Below, in pieces: positions 54,617 to 64,000 of a stretch of DNA of 64,000 nt (positions within the stretch are counted from its first letter, which is position 1; the number at the start of each line of letters is the position of its first letter). The position numbers were made by a program, and so were the translations under genes. The stretch comes from an uncultured Schlesneria sp. Lineage in GTDB: Bacteria > Planctomycetota > Planctomycetia > Planctomycetales > Planctomycetaceae. The stretch covers positions 1-64,000 of the forward strand of contig CAILLA010000146.1 of NCBI GenBank assembly GCA_903834925.1, in the 5' to 3' direction. Under the pieces are notes generated by a model, which was given only the letters and a program-made list of their open reading frames with translations, was not told the origin of the DNA and did no database searches.

Positions 54617-55414
54617 CTAAACCCCTGGGGTCAGTAACAACTCAGGTAACATCGCGGAACGAGTTCCCAGCAACGGTTGATTGTCTGCCGAGCGAAATGT
54701 GAAGACGGCTGAGTATTTTGTCTCAGTCGTCGAGTTTCGACTCGCGGCATGCAACGTTCGGCAATGGAAGAATAAGACATCACCCGGTTCGAGCGAGACG
54801 AACGTTTTCGTTTCGATCAACGCCGCATTCTCGGGCAAGTCTTTGCGAAAAAACAGTTCGTCGTCCAGGCGTTTGCGATCGAGGGCGAGTTTATGTGAGC
54901 CGGGGATGACTTGAAGACACCCGTTTTCAGGTCGTTCTGTCCCCAAGGCGATCCAGGCATTAATTAATTCAGGACGTTGAAACGACCAGTATCGAATATC
55001 CTGATGCCAACCAGTTTCACTGCTGTACCTGGGTTGTTTGGTCATGATGCAATTGTGATGTGCCAGGGGGCAAACAACTCGCGGCCCAAGCAGCTGCTGA
55101 AGTCGATTCAAGATCTCGGGTCGGATCATCCATTCAGTAAATAGGAAGCTTCGGCTGTGTGCCTGCTTCAACCGGCGAATCGTTCGCCCTCCCTCGGCGT
55201 CCGTTGAAGGAGGTGCTCCCGGGTAACGTAGTTCTGCTTCGTATTCGACGGGTTCGAAATGATCTCGTAGACCGATCTCGGTGACTTGCCGCATCTTTTT
55301 GACATCGGATTCGCTTACAAGGCCACGAACGATCACGTATCCGTCTCGCAGAAACCCTTCAACTTCGGGTTGACTGAACTGAAGCGATGGCGGGACGGGC
55401 GAGGCAGACACCAC
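54617..55414 (-). CDS. phytanoyl-CoA dioxygenase (PhyH) family oxygenase
   Basis: 265 aa from a GTG with GGAGAG about eight bases upstream. Fe(II)/2-oxoglutarate fold: metal His-x-Asp in ETGWHQDIRYW near 137, distal His in FFHCRTLHAASRN near 218 and the 2OG-binding Arg nearby (FTFRSADNQP). VIPGSHK near 170 is characteristic. It hydroxylates a small molecule of unknown identity. Monocistronic. Confidence 0.88.
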   Translation of the reverse strand: MVSASPVPPSLQFSQPEVEGFLRDGYVIVRGLVSESDVKKMRQVTEIGLRDHFEPVEYEAELRYPGAPPSTDAEGGRTIRRLKQAHSRSFLFTEWMIRPEILNRLQQLLGPRVVCPLAHHNCIMTKQPRYSSETGWHQDIRYWSFQRPELINAWIALGTERPENGCLQVIPGSHKLALDRKRLDDELFFRKDLPENAALIETKTFVSLEPGDVLFFHCRTLHAASRNSTTETKYSAVFTFRSADNQPLLGTRSAMLPELLLTPGV

Positions 55415-55706
55415 GTGAAAACTCTCCGACTTTGATTGTTGATTGAATGTATATTAAGTAGCAGCCAAAGGATCTTGGGCACGTCAGGCTTTGATCCTGT
55501 TCTGATCGATGTTGAATATTCCTCGAAGTCACAGCTGCGTCGACGTCGCGGTTGTCTGTTTTTGTCGTGTGGGCTTTAGCCCGCACATGATGTTGTGTAG
55601 CACGGGCTGAAGCCCATGCTACGGGTTGTGGCTCACCATTCTCAATTTACAAAAACTGACAACCTCGGCTCTCGAAACAAAGGCTTTGTCACGGATTCAA
55701 TGTCTC
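55415..55706. other. repeat-bearing intergenic region
   Basis: 292 bp between the NtrC-type regulator and PhyH. It contains the REP pair 55559-55622 and the conserved tail 55624-55665; the rest is unremarkable. Confidence 0.55.
55559..55665. repeat. REP pair family 2 copy 2 with conserved tail
   Basis: First hairpin TGTGGGCTTTAGCCCGCACA, second GTAGCACGGGCT/AGCCCATGCTAC (55597-55622), both matching 3668-3731. The following 42 bp (GGTTGTGGC ... TGACAACCTC) match 12898-12940 on the opposite strand. Confidence 0.8.
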
Positions 55707-57125
55707 TCAGCCCTTAATGTCAAATTCTTTGATTTTGCGATACATCGTTCGTTCACCGATCCCCAGCATATGAGCCGCTTCTTCCCGCTTGCCACCGGTG
55801 ATTTCCAGGGCGCATTGGATATAGTACTTTTCGACTTCCGTGAACGGTCGGCCAATCAACGAGTCGGCTCCGTGAATATGTCCTAGTCCCTCGGCATTAT
55901 CGGGCTTAAGGCCGAGCGGGGCAATATCCCCAGGAAGGTCATCGACGTCGAGCCGCCCGTCCTTGTCGAGAATAATCATCCCTTCAAGCGCATTTCGCAA
56001 TTCACGAACGTTGCCTGGCCAATCATAGGCGATCAGGGCCTGCTGAGCTTGCCGAGTGACAATGGGAATCGGACGATTGTTGCGTGCGGACAATTGCTTG
56101 AGGAACGAATCCACAAGCAAAGGAATATCACTGCGGCGTTCCCGCAGGGGGGGAAGTTCGATGGTGACGACTGCCAGTCTGAAATACAGATCCTTACGAA
56201 ACGTCCCCTTCTTGATCCCTTCCTGCATGTCTGCATTCGTCGCCGCCACGACGCGAACGTTGACGTCCATCTCTTCGTTCGCACCAATCCTTGATACTTT
56301 GCGGTCTTCCAGGACGCGTAACAATTTGATCTGTGTTGCCATCGGCATTTCGCCGACTTCGTCCAGGAACAGTGTTCCCCCGTTGGCATATTCGAATTTG
56401 CCAATCCGTTTGCCAACGGCACCCGTAAAGGCACCTTGTTCGTGGCCGAACAATTCTCCTTCGAGCAGGCTTTCCGGAAGTGCCGAAATGTTGAGCGGGA
56501 CAAACGGTTTGTTTTTGCGTTCGCTGTTTTGATGCAAAGCGCGGGCGGCAAGTTCTTTGCCTGTTCCACTCTCGCCAAGGATTAAGACCGTACTATCGGT
56601 GGGAGCGACACTGCGCAATTTCTCCATGACACGGTGCATGGCGGGACTATTACCAATCACCCCTTCGTAACCAAATTTCTCGTCCAGGCGTCGGCTGAGT
56701 TCGGCATTGTTGCGAAGCAGTCGGACTCGGCTGGATGCTTTTTCGACGGCGTGCCGTAGTTCGGTAATGTCGAGCGGCTTTGTCAGATAAGTATGTACGC
56801 CGTGCTGCCCGGCAGCCACTGCCGTTTTGATTGACGCGTGTCCCGTCAGCAAGATGACTTCCGCGTCAGGAAGCTCTTCCTTGGATTTGCGGAGAATCTC
56901 AAGTCCATCGATCTCATCCATCATCAGATCGGTGACAATGACGTCGAAAGTCTGACTCTCGATCAATGCAACGGCTCGTTTGCCCGAACCGGCAACCGTG
57001 CAGTCGTATCCGACGCGTTGCAAGCTCTCGGCCACAGCCTGGGCGTGAGCCTCATCATCGTCGACAATCAATACTCGGATCGAAACTCCGGAAAGATCGA
57101 CAGGGGTACCTTCCTTCCCCGACAT
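55707..57125 (-). CDS. sigma-54-dependent response regulator (NtrC family)
   Basis: 472 aa from the ATG at 57125 (GAGG upstream; a TTG at 57164 is less likely). Receiver domain residues about 15-130 with [11 protein letters not shown] and the phospho-acceptor Asp in [15 protein letters not shown]+ domain from about 145: [17 protein letters not shown], the sigma-54 contact loop [10 protein letters not shown], and [13 protein letters not shown]-terminal Fis-type helix-turn-helix ([20 protein letters not shown]). It activates sigma-54 promoters in response to a kinase. The cognate histidine kinase is not in the window. Confidence 0.95.
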   Translation of the reverse strand: MSGKEGTPVDLSGVSIRVLIVDDDEAHAQAVAESLQRVGYDCTVAGSGKRAVALIESQTFDVIVTDLMMDEIDGLEILRKSKEELPDAEVILLTGHASIKTAVAAGQHGVHTYLTKPLDITELRHAVEKASSRVRLLRNNAELSRRLDEKFGYEGVIGNSPAMHRVMEKLRSVAPTDSTVLILGESGTGKELAARALHQNSERKNKPFVPLNISALPESLLEGELFGHEQGAFTGAVGKRIGKFEYANGGTLFLDEVGEMPMATQIKLLRVLEDRKVSRIGANEEMDVNVRVVAATNADMQEGIKKGTFRKDLYFRLAVVTIELPPLRERRSDIPLLVDSFLKQLSARNNRPIPIVTRQAQQALIAYDWPGNVRELRNALEGMIILDKDGRLDVDDLPGDIAPLGLKPDNAEGLGHIHGADSLIGRPFTEVEKYYIQCALEITGGKREEAAHMLGIGERTMYRKIKEFDIKG

Positions 57126-57295
57126 GCCTGAAGCCTCGTCAAATTTTATGGGTTGCGTGAACAACTGCCCCGAAATGCGTTCGTGGCAGTCAAATAGTTT
57201 AGGCGGATCAACGGAATAAAACTACCGCTTGGAACTTTCCATTGCGAGATGGTGTCCAAGACACCCGAGTTCCGCGTCTTTCTCGCGATCCACTT

Positions 57296-57634
57296 TCAGT
57301 CCGTCTCGCGACGGGAACCCTTAGTGTGCTGCCGTGCTTTAGCCGCTCGCGCGGCTAAGTGATCAAGGTGCCGCCTGGCATATCTGAGCCAGTCTTTTGC
57401 CCAGACAAACTCTGTGGCAAGAATTGCCAGCCCAAGCGGAATGACGATGACTGCCGGCCCAGGAAGCACAACCATTGCGATGCCAATTAACAAAACGGTG
57501 GAACCAATGACAAAGACGACGATTCGACGCGCCTGTATCCAAAGCCAGACGACGAAACGAGGAGGCAACGATTCTGGCTGGGCATCGGGATCGTCGGGGT
57601 CGCATCCCGTCGGTTCCTTGCTTGTCTCAGTCAT
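57296..57634 (-). CDS. PGPGW family two-helix membrane protein
   Basis: 112 aa from the ATG at 57634, overlapping the enoyl-CoA hydratase stop by 4 nt. Acidic N-terminus, then a tight pair of helices around [20 protein letters not shown] and [18 protein letters not shown], the PGPGW-type hallmark (here LPGP with no terminal GW). Function of the family is unknown. Coupled to the hydratase upstream. Confidence 0.8.
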   Translation of the reverse strand: MTETSKEPTGCDPDDPDAQPESLPPRFVVWLWIQARRIVVFVIGSTVLLIGIAMVVLPGPAVIVIPLGLAILATEFVWAKDWLRYARRHLDHLAARAAKARQHTKGSRRETD

Positions 57635-58398
57635 TCGCCTGTCCACTGCGCCGGACGCTTCTGAAGGAAGGCCGAGATCCCTTCCTGAGCATCATGTTTC
57701 AATGCATTCTCGGTCATCACACAAGTCGCGCGTTCGTAGGCCGTCGTCTCATCGAGCTTGATTTGATCGTAGAAGGCCCGTTTGCCCAAGCTGATCGTCA
57801 TTGGACTGCTGGCAACAATGGCGTCGGTCATTTCTTTAATCGCCGAGTCAATTTCTCCAACCGGTACGACTCGATTGATCAGTCCCACCGCCAACGCTCG
57901 TTCAGCCGAGATAGGAACGCCCGTCAGCAGCATTTCCATGGCGACCTTTGACGGAACGGCTCGTACCAGTGGGACCATGGGTGTCGAGCAGAACAACCCG
58001 ATTTTGACGCCGGGTGTCGCAAAGCGAGCCTCCGTGGCTGCGACTGCCAGATCACAGGCAGCGACCAGCTGGCAACCAGCTGCAGTTGCCAGCCCCTGGA
58101 CTCGCGCGATAACCGGCTGAGGAAGTTTTCGGATTTTCTGCATGACATTCGAACATCGAGCGAACAACGACGTGTATTCCGCTTTAGAACGACCGACCAT
58201 TTCGCCCAGGTCGTGCCCTGAACTGAAAACAGTTCCGGCCGCCGCAAGGATGACAACTCGAGTTGCCGGGTCGCCCGCGATTCGATCCAGGGCTGCACCC
58301 AGTTCTGTCAGCATCGACTCCGAAAGAGCATTTCGCCGTTCTGGTCGATTCAGAGTCAGCTTGGTCACTCCTGATTCGGATTCCACTAATAACATCAT
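57631..58398 (-). CDS. enoyl-CoA hydratase/isomerase family protein
   Basis: 255 aa from the ATG at 58398. Crotonase fold: [17 protein letters not shown], oxyanion-hole [15 protein letters not shown] near 60, and [21 protein letters not shown] near 105. It is closest to the ECHDC3-type subgroup (SSGHDLGEM). Catalytic Glu of true hydratases is not obvious at the usual second position, so it may be an isomerase or non-canonical member. Coupled with the PGPGW gene. Confidence 0.88.
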   Translation of the reverse strand: MMLLVESESGVTKLTLNRPERRNALSESMLTELGAALDRIAGDPATRVVILAAAGTVFSSGHDLGEMVGRSKAEYTSLFARCSNVMQKIRKLPQPVIARVQGLATAAGCQLVAACDLAVAATEARFATPGVKIGLFCSTPMVPLVRAVPSKVAMEMLLTGVPISAERALAVGLINRVVPVGEIDSAIKEMTDAIVASSPMTISLGKRAFYDQIKLDETTAYERATCVMTENALKHDAQEGISAFLQKRPAQWTGE

Positions 58399-58452
58399 TC
58401 GTCTCGCAACCAACGTTGAGGGTTAGTTTTCACATACTGCTGATTGATGAGT

Positions 58453-59322
58453 TCAAGCCGCCTTCACAATCGGATTCGTCAACGTTCCGATTCCGGTAAT
58501 TTCAATACTCGAAACATCACCGCTAATGAGCGTGAAGTTATCCGGTGGAACGACGCCGGTCCCGGTCAACAAGAACGCGCCGGTCACGAGATCATTTTCA
58601 CGGGTCAGCCAATCGACCAACTCGTCAAATTCGCGTTTCATCTGGCCGAGATCAGTTTCGCCCGTGAAGACAACCGCACCGTTACGTTCGATCGACAGAC
58701 GTATTTTGGTCGCAGCACGATCCAGTGGCTTTTCCGGGATCAATACAAACGGTCCCAGTCCGCAACAACCGTTGTAAACTTTTGCTTGTGGAAGGTAGAG
58801 CGGGTTTTCGCCCTCAATGTCTCGTGCGGACATGTCATTCCCCACCGTAAAACCAACCAGCCGCTTGGCGGGAGAAATGACCAGGGCAAGCTCTGGTTCC
58901 GGCACGCTCCAATTGCTGTCGGCACGAACTCGTAAAGGTTCGCCCGGTCCCGAAACTCGATTCGGCGTCGCTTTAAAAAAGATCTCGGGTCGAGGTGCGG
59001 TATAAACTCGGTCGTAATGCGAGGCCCCTGTCTCGGATTCCTGCATCCGGGCGACCTGGCTTCGTTTGTAAGTGACACCGGCCGCCCAAACTTCCTGGCG
59101 GTCGATCGGTGCCACAACCGTCACCAGTCGCGGATCGAGCAAAGGAGCCTTGAAATCAATCAAGAACCGAGCCAGTCCGATCGGATCAGGAGAATTCAAC
59201 ACGTCCATCAAACTACGAGCATGGTCAACCTGTGTCAGATCCAGCAACCGGAATTGTCCGTCATCTTCCACCACAGCAACTCGATTTGAACCATCAGCCA
59301 GACGCAGCTTGGCAAGACGCAT
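58453..59322 (-). CDS. fumarylacetoacetate hydrolase (FAH) family protein, AraD1-like
   Basis: 289 aa. FAH-fold C-terminal region: [12 protein letters not shown] near 80, [18 protein letters not shown] near 115, metal-binding [10 protein letters not shown] near 145, and [19 protein letters not shown] near 165. The [12 protein letters not shown] and [15 protein letters not shown] segments fit the AraD1 (2-keto-3-deoxy-sugar-acid dehydratase) subgroup. It may act on a sugar acid; the hydratase pair is 54 bp downstream. Start at ATG 59322. Confidence 0.88.
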   Translation of the reverse strand: MRLAKLRLADGSNRVAVVEDDGQFRLLDLTQVDHARSLMDVLNSPDPIGLARFLIDFKAPLLDPRLVTVVAPIDRQEVWAAGVTYKRSQVARMQESETGASHYDRVYTAPRPEIFFKATPNRVSGPGEPLRVRADSNWSVPEPELALVISPAKRLVGFTVGNDMSARDIEGENPLYLPQAKVYNGCCGLGPFVLIPEKPLDRAATKIRLSIERNGAVVFTGETDLGQMKREFDELVDWLTRENDLVTGAFLLTGTGVVPPDNFTLISGDVSSIEITGIGTLTNPIVKAA

Positions 59323-59745
59323 AACAATTCCCCCCCCAACATGAAACGACCTAAGAGACTAAAGTCAGTATAAAAAGATCGCAGAACCACCCCCCCACCG
59401 CAAGACTTTCAACGCGCGTCGGATAATGGGTTCAAAATAGGTGCGTCGTACTCGCGTTTTGGGCAGGATTTAACGCGCGTCGCATGACGGGTTTTCACGC
59501 GCGTTGGACGATGGGTTCAAAATAGGCGCGTCGTTTTCGCGTAGTGGGCTGGATTTTACGCGCGTCGGACGAGGGGTTTAGATTGGGTGCGCCGTTTTCG
59601 CGTTGTGAGACAGATTTTTTTGGAATTCGTGACAAACGAGTTTTCGACAGGCGAATTAGCCGATATATTGATGGACTGTACAGGTAAAGCGCTGAATGGT
59701 TTCTTGAGAGACTTTCTCGCATTTCACTCGGGGGAATTGGTCTAA
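59323..59745. other. 423-bp region with 61-bp tandem repeats
   Basis: Divergent gap between the FAH-family gene and the DUF1549/1553 gene, largely taken up by the tandem array 59411-59620. No gene supported. Confidence 0.65.
59411..59620. repeat. 61-bp imperfect tandem repeat array
   Basis: Units begin with ACGCGCGT at 59412, 59473, 59497 and 59558; the second is cut short at 24 bp. Each full unit reads ACGCGCGT.GGA..A.GGGTT ... GCGTCGT...CGCGT.GTGGGC.GGATTT. The last unit ends in a T-run. Confidence 0.85.
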
Positions 59746-62019
59746 ATGTTTCAACATCCGGCCCGAAAGCTTGGCTTTTTTTTCCACTGTGCATTGGTGA
59801 CCGGCTTAGTCGGGGCTGGCTTTACTTTGGCGTCCGATCCAACTCAAACTCCGAATGCAAAGTCGGAACATTGGGCATTTCAACCGGTGGTTCGACATTC
59901 CGTCCCGATTGTCGAATCGAATTCGGCGTCAACCCTGCTGAATCCGATTGATGGCTTCATCGTCAATGAACTTCAAAAGAACGCAAAATCTCTTTCAGCG
60001 CCTACCGATCGATACACGCTGTTACGACGAGTGACATTCGATCTGATCGGATTGCCTCCGACTCCTGAAGATGTTGCGGAATTCCTCGCAGATACGAGTC
60101 CCGATGCCTTCGATCGGGTTGTCGACCGGCTTTTGAGCAATCCGCACTATGGTGAGGCCTGGGGGCGAAACTGGCTCGATGTTGTCCGCTTTGCCGAAAC
60201 CGCTGGGTTTAAAGAGGACCCGATTCGACCAACCGCGTACACTTACCGCGATTATGTGATCCGGGCGTACAATCGTGATCTTCCGTTTGATCGATTTGTG
60301 CTGGATCAATTTGCCGGGGACGAATTGTTTCCTGAGGATGCCCAGTCACTCGCCGCTACCGGCTATTGTCGGATGTGGCCAGATGAAAGTAATGCTTCGA
60401 ATATTCTCCTGGCGCGTCAAACTTCGCTCGACGATCTGACAGGTAATGTCGGTGCTGCATTCCTGGGGCTGTCGATCGGATGTGCCCAATGTCACGATCA
60501 CAAATTCGATCCGTTGCTGCAAACCGACTTTTACCAGCTTCAAGCGTTCTTTTCGGGGATTGTGCTCGAAGACAAAGTCCCCGTGGGAACCCATGCAGAA
60601 TTGACGGATTACCGCCGCGACGAACGGGCCTGGCTCGACGAAACAGCAGAATTGCGTCGAGAACTCAATTCATTGGAACGACCTGCCCGGTTCAAAATGC
60701 AGGGGGAACGTCGAATGAAGTTCCCTCCAGAGGTTTTGGAGGCACTCGATACTTGTGTCGAAGATCGTACGACCATGCAGCGACAGCTCGCATTCTGGAG
60801 CGCGCGACAGATGGGGGTGAAGGAAGATGACATTCCGAAACATCTCGACGACGTCGCAAAAGCCCGCCGGGAAGAAGTTCTCAAACTGATGGAAGAAGCT
60901 AAGAAGCGGCAGCCTCGTCCAAGACAAGAAGCCAATGTCATGGCCGTTGTGGAACTGACGACGACACCGCCAGTGACTCATCGAATGGAATCCGGTAGCT
61001 ACGACAAACCTCGTGAGGTTCTTGAACCACACTATCCAGTCGTCTTACGGAGCAATTCGGCCCAAAATCCGCCTGCGATTACTTCGCCGAACAATCGCAC
61101 TTCCGGACGTCGTTCCGAACTGGCACGATGGCTCGCATCAGCCGAAAATCCACTGACACATCGCGTCTGGGTGAATCGGCTATGGCAAGGTCATTTCGGT
61201 CAGGGGTTGGTCTCCAATGCGAACGACTTTGGGACCCAGACGCAAGCGCCAACGCAGCCCGAACTGCTCGATTGGCTGACATCTGAGTTTATTCATTATG
61301 GATTCCAGTCAAAGCGTTTGCATCGGCAAGTTGTGTTGTCTGCCACGTACCGACAGGGATCGGATCGAAGTGAGTTTGAAAATGGTTCTGCGAATGAATC
61401 GCTGTCGAACTCGACTGACTATTCGCATTTCTTGCGGCAGAGACTGTCATCCGAACGGATCCGTGACGCATGGCTGATGGCTTCAGGGAAGCTCAATGAC
61501 ACGATGTACGGACCTGGAACAAGACCCGAATTGCCTCCCAATTTCAGTAGTTACGAATGGAAGGTCAGCGAACCATCTCAGCAGGTCCGGCGTTCGGTTT
61601 ACCTGTTTGCCAAACGCAATCTCCCGTACCCGATGATGGCCGCATTCGATTTTCCTGACATGCATGAGTCTTGCGGTTGTCGGACGAAGACGACCATCGC
61701 CCCTCAGGCATTGATGCTGCTCAATGATCGCATCATCCTGAATGCGGCAGCTCAATTGGCGAACCGGGCAAATGATGAAGCAATATCCGCCGACCCAGCC
61801 ACCAAAATTCAAAGGGCGTGGCAGATCGTATTTGGCCATCCCGCGAATGATGTCGAAATCCAAAATGGACTTAGGTTCGTTTCCGAACAACGACAAATCC
61901 TTGCGAGTTCACCAGGGACCAATTCTGATTCGACAACGCAAACAAAAATTGAAGACGAGGCTTTTGCGGATCTCTGTCACGCCATGCTGAATACGAATGG
62001 GTTTCTATTTGTCGAATGA
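59746..62019 (+). CDS. DUF1549/DUF1553 (PSD1) cytochrome-like secreted protein
   Basis: 757 aa. Signal peptide at residues 1-29. DUF1549 (about 65-270) contains LLRRVTFDLIGLPPTPEDV, RNWLDVVRFAETAGF and the haem c-type motif IGCAQCHDHKFDP near 245. DUF1553 (about 450-720) contains RRSELARWLASAENPLTHR and LSSERIRDAWLMASG. Usually partnered with DUF1501 in planctomycetes, but the only DUF1501 here is at 17489. It is thought to take part in degradation of complex polymers, without proof. Confidence 0.92.
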   Translation: MFQHPARKLGFFFHCALVTGLVGAGFTLASDPTQTPNAKSEHWAFQPVVRHSVPIVESNSASTLLNPIDGFIVNELQKNAKSLSAPTDRYTLLRRVTFDLIGLPPTPEDVAEFLADTSPDAFDRVVDRLLSNPHYGEAWGRNWLDVVRFAETAGFKEDPIRPTAYTYRDYVIRAYNRDLPFDRFVLDQFAGDELFPEDAQSLAATGYCRMWPDESNASNILLARQTSLDDLTGNVGAAFLGLSIGCAQCHDHKFDPLLQTDFYQLQAFFSGIVLEDKVPVGTHAELTDYRRDERAWLDETAELRRELNSLERPARFKMQGERRMKFPPEVLEALDTCVEDRTTMQRQLAFWSARQMGVKEDDIPKHLDDVAKARREEVLKLMEEAKKRQPRPRQEANVMAVVELTTTPPVTHRMESGSYDKPREVLEPHYPVVLRSNSAQNPPAITSPNNRTSGRRSELARWLASAENPLTHRVWVNRLWQGHFGQGLVSNANDFGTQTQAPTQPELLDWLTSEFIHYGFQSKRLHRQVVLSATYRQGSDRSEFENGSANESLSNSTDYSHFLRQRLSSERIRDAWLMASGKLNDTMYGPGTRPELPPNFSSYEWKVSEPSQQVRRSVYLFAKRNLPYPMMAAFDFPDMHESCGCRTKTTIAPQALMLLNDRIILNAAAQLANRANDEAISADPATKIQRAWQIVFGHPANDVEIQNGLRFVSEQRQILASSPGTNSDSTTQTKIEDEAFADLCHAMLNTNGFLFVE

Positions 62020-62038
62020 CGCAGCTTGAGATCATGTG

Positions 62039-62566
62039 TCAATCGAGCGGCGTAAGACCTTGCTTGCGACGTTCCTCGTTCAGCCACAAAAACGCACGTG
62101 GCTCTTTCTTTAGCAACTTGACGATTTGCGACGGGGTACAGTCGAGTTGCTCGGCGGTACCGGGAAGATGAGCGTGCCGGGATGCTATGACGTCCAGAAC
62201 CTCCGCGAGCAAAATCGGGAAATCGTCGTGATCAGAATTAATTCCAATACGACCGCCGTGGCACCGCGATCGCCAAAGCGGAGTTGGAGCCGCTTCTGCC
62301 AGCGAAGCTGATCGAACACCGAGAGCCAGGTTCAGCCGCAATCTTTTCACCGCGTTGCGGTGGTTATCAAACTGGCTTCGACGCTCTGCCGCCTGGCCTT
62401 CGATCCCTGTCGGAATATGACGAATCACCACTGCCGATTCAGTCTTGTTGCGATGCTGGCCACCGGGCCCCCTTCGTCGTTCGTGGCGGATCTCGCAGTC
62501 ACGCAACAAAAGTTCTGCCGGAATCGTCGCAGGATGCTCTTTATTTGGCGGCACAAGTTCTGACAT
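62039..62566 (-). CDS. release-factor-like peptidyl-tRNA hydrolase (GGQ protein)
   Basis: 175 aa. A single class I release-factor domain 3: ERRRGPGGQHRNKTESAVVI with the GGQ loop near residue 36. No codon-recognition domains are present, as in ArfB/YaeJ or other rescue hydrolases. The C-terminal 70 residues are not the usual basic tail but include a helical TPSQIVKLLKKEPRAFLWL. It may free stalled ribosomes. Convergent with DUF1549/1553; rsmD lies 45 bp upstream on the same strand. Confidence 0.85.
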   Translation of the reverse strand: MSELVPPNKEHPATIPAELLLRDCEIRHERRRGPGGQHRNKTESAVVIRHIPTGIEGQAAERRSQFDNHRNAVKRLRLNLALGVRSASLAEAAPTPLWRSRCHGGRIGINSDHDDFPILLAEVLDVIASRHAHLPGTAEQLDCTPSQIVKLLKKEPRAFLWLNEERRKQGLTPLD

Positions 62567-62611
62567 GTTACGGGGCTTTGGCGACGTTTTTCATCCACAT
62601 CAAGTTCATTT

Positions 62612-63250
62612 CTATGGCGACTGATCTTTGTCATCTGCGTCCGCCGCATCGACTGATGTGGTCGGGATCAGATCGAGTCTTTTTCGCATGAGATGTATAT
62701 CCATACTCGCGATCGTCAGGACTTGGGTGGTCTCCCAGGCAAGTGGCATGATGAACTTGGCTTCGGTTGGGGTTCGAACGACGAGCAGTGCATTATCGCT
62801 GGTCAGTTCTGGGCGAGTCAGACGGTCGAGTGACCGATAGAGCAGCTTACCTGGATGCAGATCTTTTTCGATCATGACATACGGAGGATCAAAAAAGACA
62901 ACGTCGTAGGGATACCAGTCTCCCCCTTGCGCTTTGAATGAACACCGCAGGCAGTCAACACGCCAGCACAATGTCCGGTCTTCGACTTTCAGCGCTTCGA
63001 CGTTCTTGACCAGCAGCTCGTGAGCACGATGGTCCTGTTCACAGAAGACGACACTGGCTGCACCGCGACTTAACGATTCGAAACCGAGCGTTCCTGTCCC
63101 CGAATAGACGTCGAGGACTTTGCTGCCGGGGAGCCGATGCCGAATATGGTCGAAGAGCATTACCTTCGCTCGATCAATGATCGGACGCGTTGTCAGCCCA
63201 GGATTGGTCAGCAACGTTCTTCGACGAAATTGTCCAGCAATAATTCGCAT
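62612..63250 (-). CDS. rsmD: 16S rRNA (guanine966-N2)-methyltransferase
   Basis: 212 aa. MRIIAGQFRRRTL start, TRPIIDRAKVMLFDHI, SAM motif I VLDVYSGTGTLGFESLSRGA near 46, and catalytic VVFFDPPYVMIEKDL near 117 (DPPY). Methylates G966 of 16S rRNA. A C-terminal acidic extension (VDAADADDKDQSP) is lineage-specific. Probably co-transcribed with the GGQ gene. Confidence 0.94.
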   Translation of the reverse strand: MRIIAGQFRRRTLLTNPGLTTRPIIDRAKVMLFDHIRHRLPGSKVLDVYSGTGTLGFESLSRGAASVVFCEQDHRAHELLVKNVEALKVEDRTLCWRVDCLRCSFKAQGGDWYPYDVVFFDPPYVMIEKDLHPGKLLYRSLDRLTRPELTSDNALLVVRTPTEAKFIMPLAWETTQVLTIASMDIHLMRKRLDLIPTTSVDAADADDKDQSP

Positions 63251-63411
63251 GCAAAGTCTTTCGGTGGGGGCGTCTCGCCTTACGGTGTTAGCGTGTCGGA
63301 CGAGTGGGACTTATGGGACAGACAGGACACATAAGTCAAATCAGGAAAATTCACGGTTCGGCACGGCAACATGGCGAAACGATGCAATTCCTATTCTGCG
63401 ATATCTCGCGA

Positions 63412-64000
63412 CTATTTTCGACCGACCGACATTTCTCGCGATTCTTTGGCTTCATCCCAATCGTCGAGTGACATCACAACTTCTCGTGCCTGGCTCCCAT
63501 TATAGCCGCCGACAATACCATCTTCGGCCATCCAATCGATCATTCTCGCACCGCGCCCGTATCCGACTCCCAACGCCCGCTGCAATAACGAAACGCTACC
63601 GCGACCTTCGCGAATGACGACTTCAACCGCCTGATCGTAAAGATCGTCTCGTTCGCGTGGCTCAGAAGCACCGCTGCTTTTTCCTCCCTTGCCACTCGGT
63701 GCAGCCGCCTTCAGTTGGACTAGTTCCTGATCGTACTGCGGCTCCTGATCCGCGAAGAATTCAATGACCTTGTTTACTTCTTCGTCACTGACGTAAGTCC
63801 CCTGGGCACGTCGCAGAGCGCTCGTTTCGGGAGCCATGTACAACATGTCCCCTTTTCCCAGCAATTTGTCCGCCCCCATCTCATCCAGCACGACGCGGCT
63901 GTCCATGCGACTCGCGACCTGGAACGATATTCTCGCAGGTAAGTTCGATTTAATCAGCCCCGTGATCACGTCGACAGTCGGCTTTTGAGTCGCCAGGACC
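63412..64000 (-). CDS. ftsK: FtsK/SpoIIIE DNA translocase, C-terminal part
   Basis: Partial: the gene continues past the right edge of the window. Visible residues cover the end of the RecA-like motor (ATQKPTVDVITGLIKSNLP, then ARISFQVASRMDSRVVLDEM) and the DNA-orienting gamma winged helix (SVSLLQRALGVGYGRGARM). A Lys/Gly/Ser linker separates them (AAPSGKGGKSSGAS). It pumps DNA during chromosome segregation; the gamma domain reads KOPS-like sequences. The ATG at 63969 is internal, not the start. Confidence 0.94.
   Translation of the reverse strand, partial: VLATQKPTVDVITGLIKSNLPARISFQVASRMDSRVVLDEMGADKLLGKGDMLYMAPETSALRRAQGTYVSDEEVNKVIEFFADQEPQYDQELVQLKAAAPSGKGGKSSGASEPRERDDLYDQAVEVVIREGRGSVSLLQRALGVGYGRGARMIDWMAEDGIVGGYNGSQAREVVMSLDDWDEAKESREMSVGRK

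Noticed and set aside
53863-54702. 279-aa plus-strand ORF
   Set aside because: Antisense to exbB; His/Gln-rich shadow composition and no motif.

Overview
The window is chromosomal DNA that looks planctomycete, probably from the Planctomycetaceae (Schlesneria/Gimesia/Rubinisphaera-like). This rests on family content: DUF1501 and DUF1549/DUF1553 proteins, a split glycine decarboxylase (gcvPA), a YrdC-phosphatase fusion, a fused membrane 'spermidine synthase', many short monocistronic genes in mixed orientation, and several families of palindromic intergenic repeats. No rRNA, tRNA, CRISPR array, integrase or transposase gene was recognised.

Layout. 1-3.6 kb: a (CA)n microsatellite, a secreted sialidase-like/SGNH hydrolase fusion and a GT87-type membrane glycosyltransferase. 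3.7-7.3 kb: peptidoglycan precursor genes murC-murB-ddl. 7.6-16.3 kb: YrdC/LMW-PTP fusion, rpiB, gcvH-gcvPA, an ALDH7-type dehydrogenase, glutathione peroxidase, a dTDP-4-dehydrorhamnose reductase and hemB. 16.4-25.3 kb: SDR dehydrogenase, DUF1501, rRNA methyltransferase, Bax-inhibitor-like protein, MFS nucleoside-type transporter, ftsW and nadA. 25.3-26.3 kb: apparently non-coding. 26.3-34.3 kb: enolase-superfamily enzyme, ABC exporter plus Rieske protein, carA-ndk, and a MoxR ATPase. 34.4-44.1 kb: lineage-type hypotheticals, a Cld-like protein, the spermidine-synthase-like protein, TPR lipoprotein, phosphoesterase, isochorismatase-like hydrolase and DUF58. 53.3-64 kb: ExbD/ExbB, PhyH, an NtrC-type regulator, PGPGW/enoyl-CoA hydratase, a FAH-family enzyme, DUF1549/1553, a release-factor-like protein, rsmD and the 3' end of ftsK.

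The most unusual region is 44.1-53.2 kb. A translationally coupled operon encodes a TIR-domain protein, a MoxR-type AAA+ ATPase and a 1191-aa protein with a von Willebrand A-like region followed by two FGE-sulfatase/C-type-lectin-fold (CLec) domains. A third CLec gene follows and is interrupted by one in-frame TGA. The C-terminal 39 codons of the three CLec domains keep a shared framework but differ almost entirely at codons of NNY form. That is the footprint expected when a diversity-generating retroelement (DGR) mutagenises adenines in AAY codons. The layout resembles NTPase-based biological conflict systems: TIR effector, MoxR/vWA switch and CLec sensor. No reverse transcriptase or template repeat is visible here, so any DGR machinery would have to act from elsewhere or be extinct. 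The locus also holds a 736-bp fold-back element, duplicated 3' flanks with a conserved hairpin, a 10-bp phased direct-repeat array, and a 22-bp perfect palindrome upstream.

Start codons were chosen by eye from ribosome-binding sites and family lengths. Functions are family-level readings of the translations; no database search was run.
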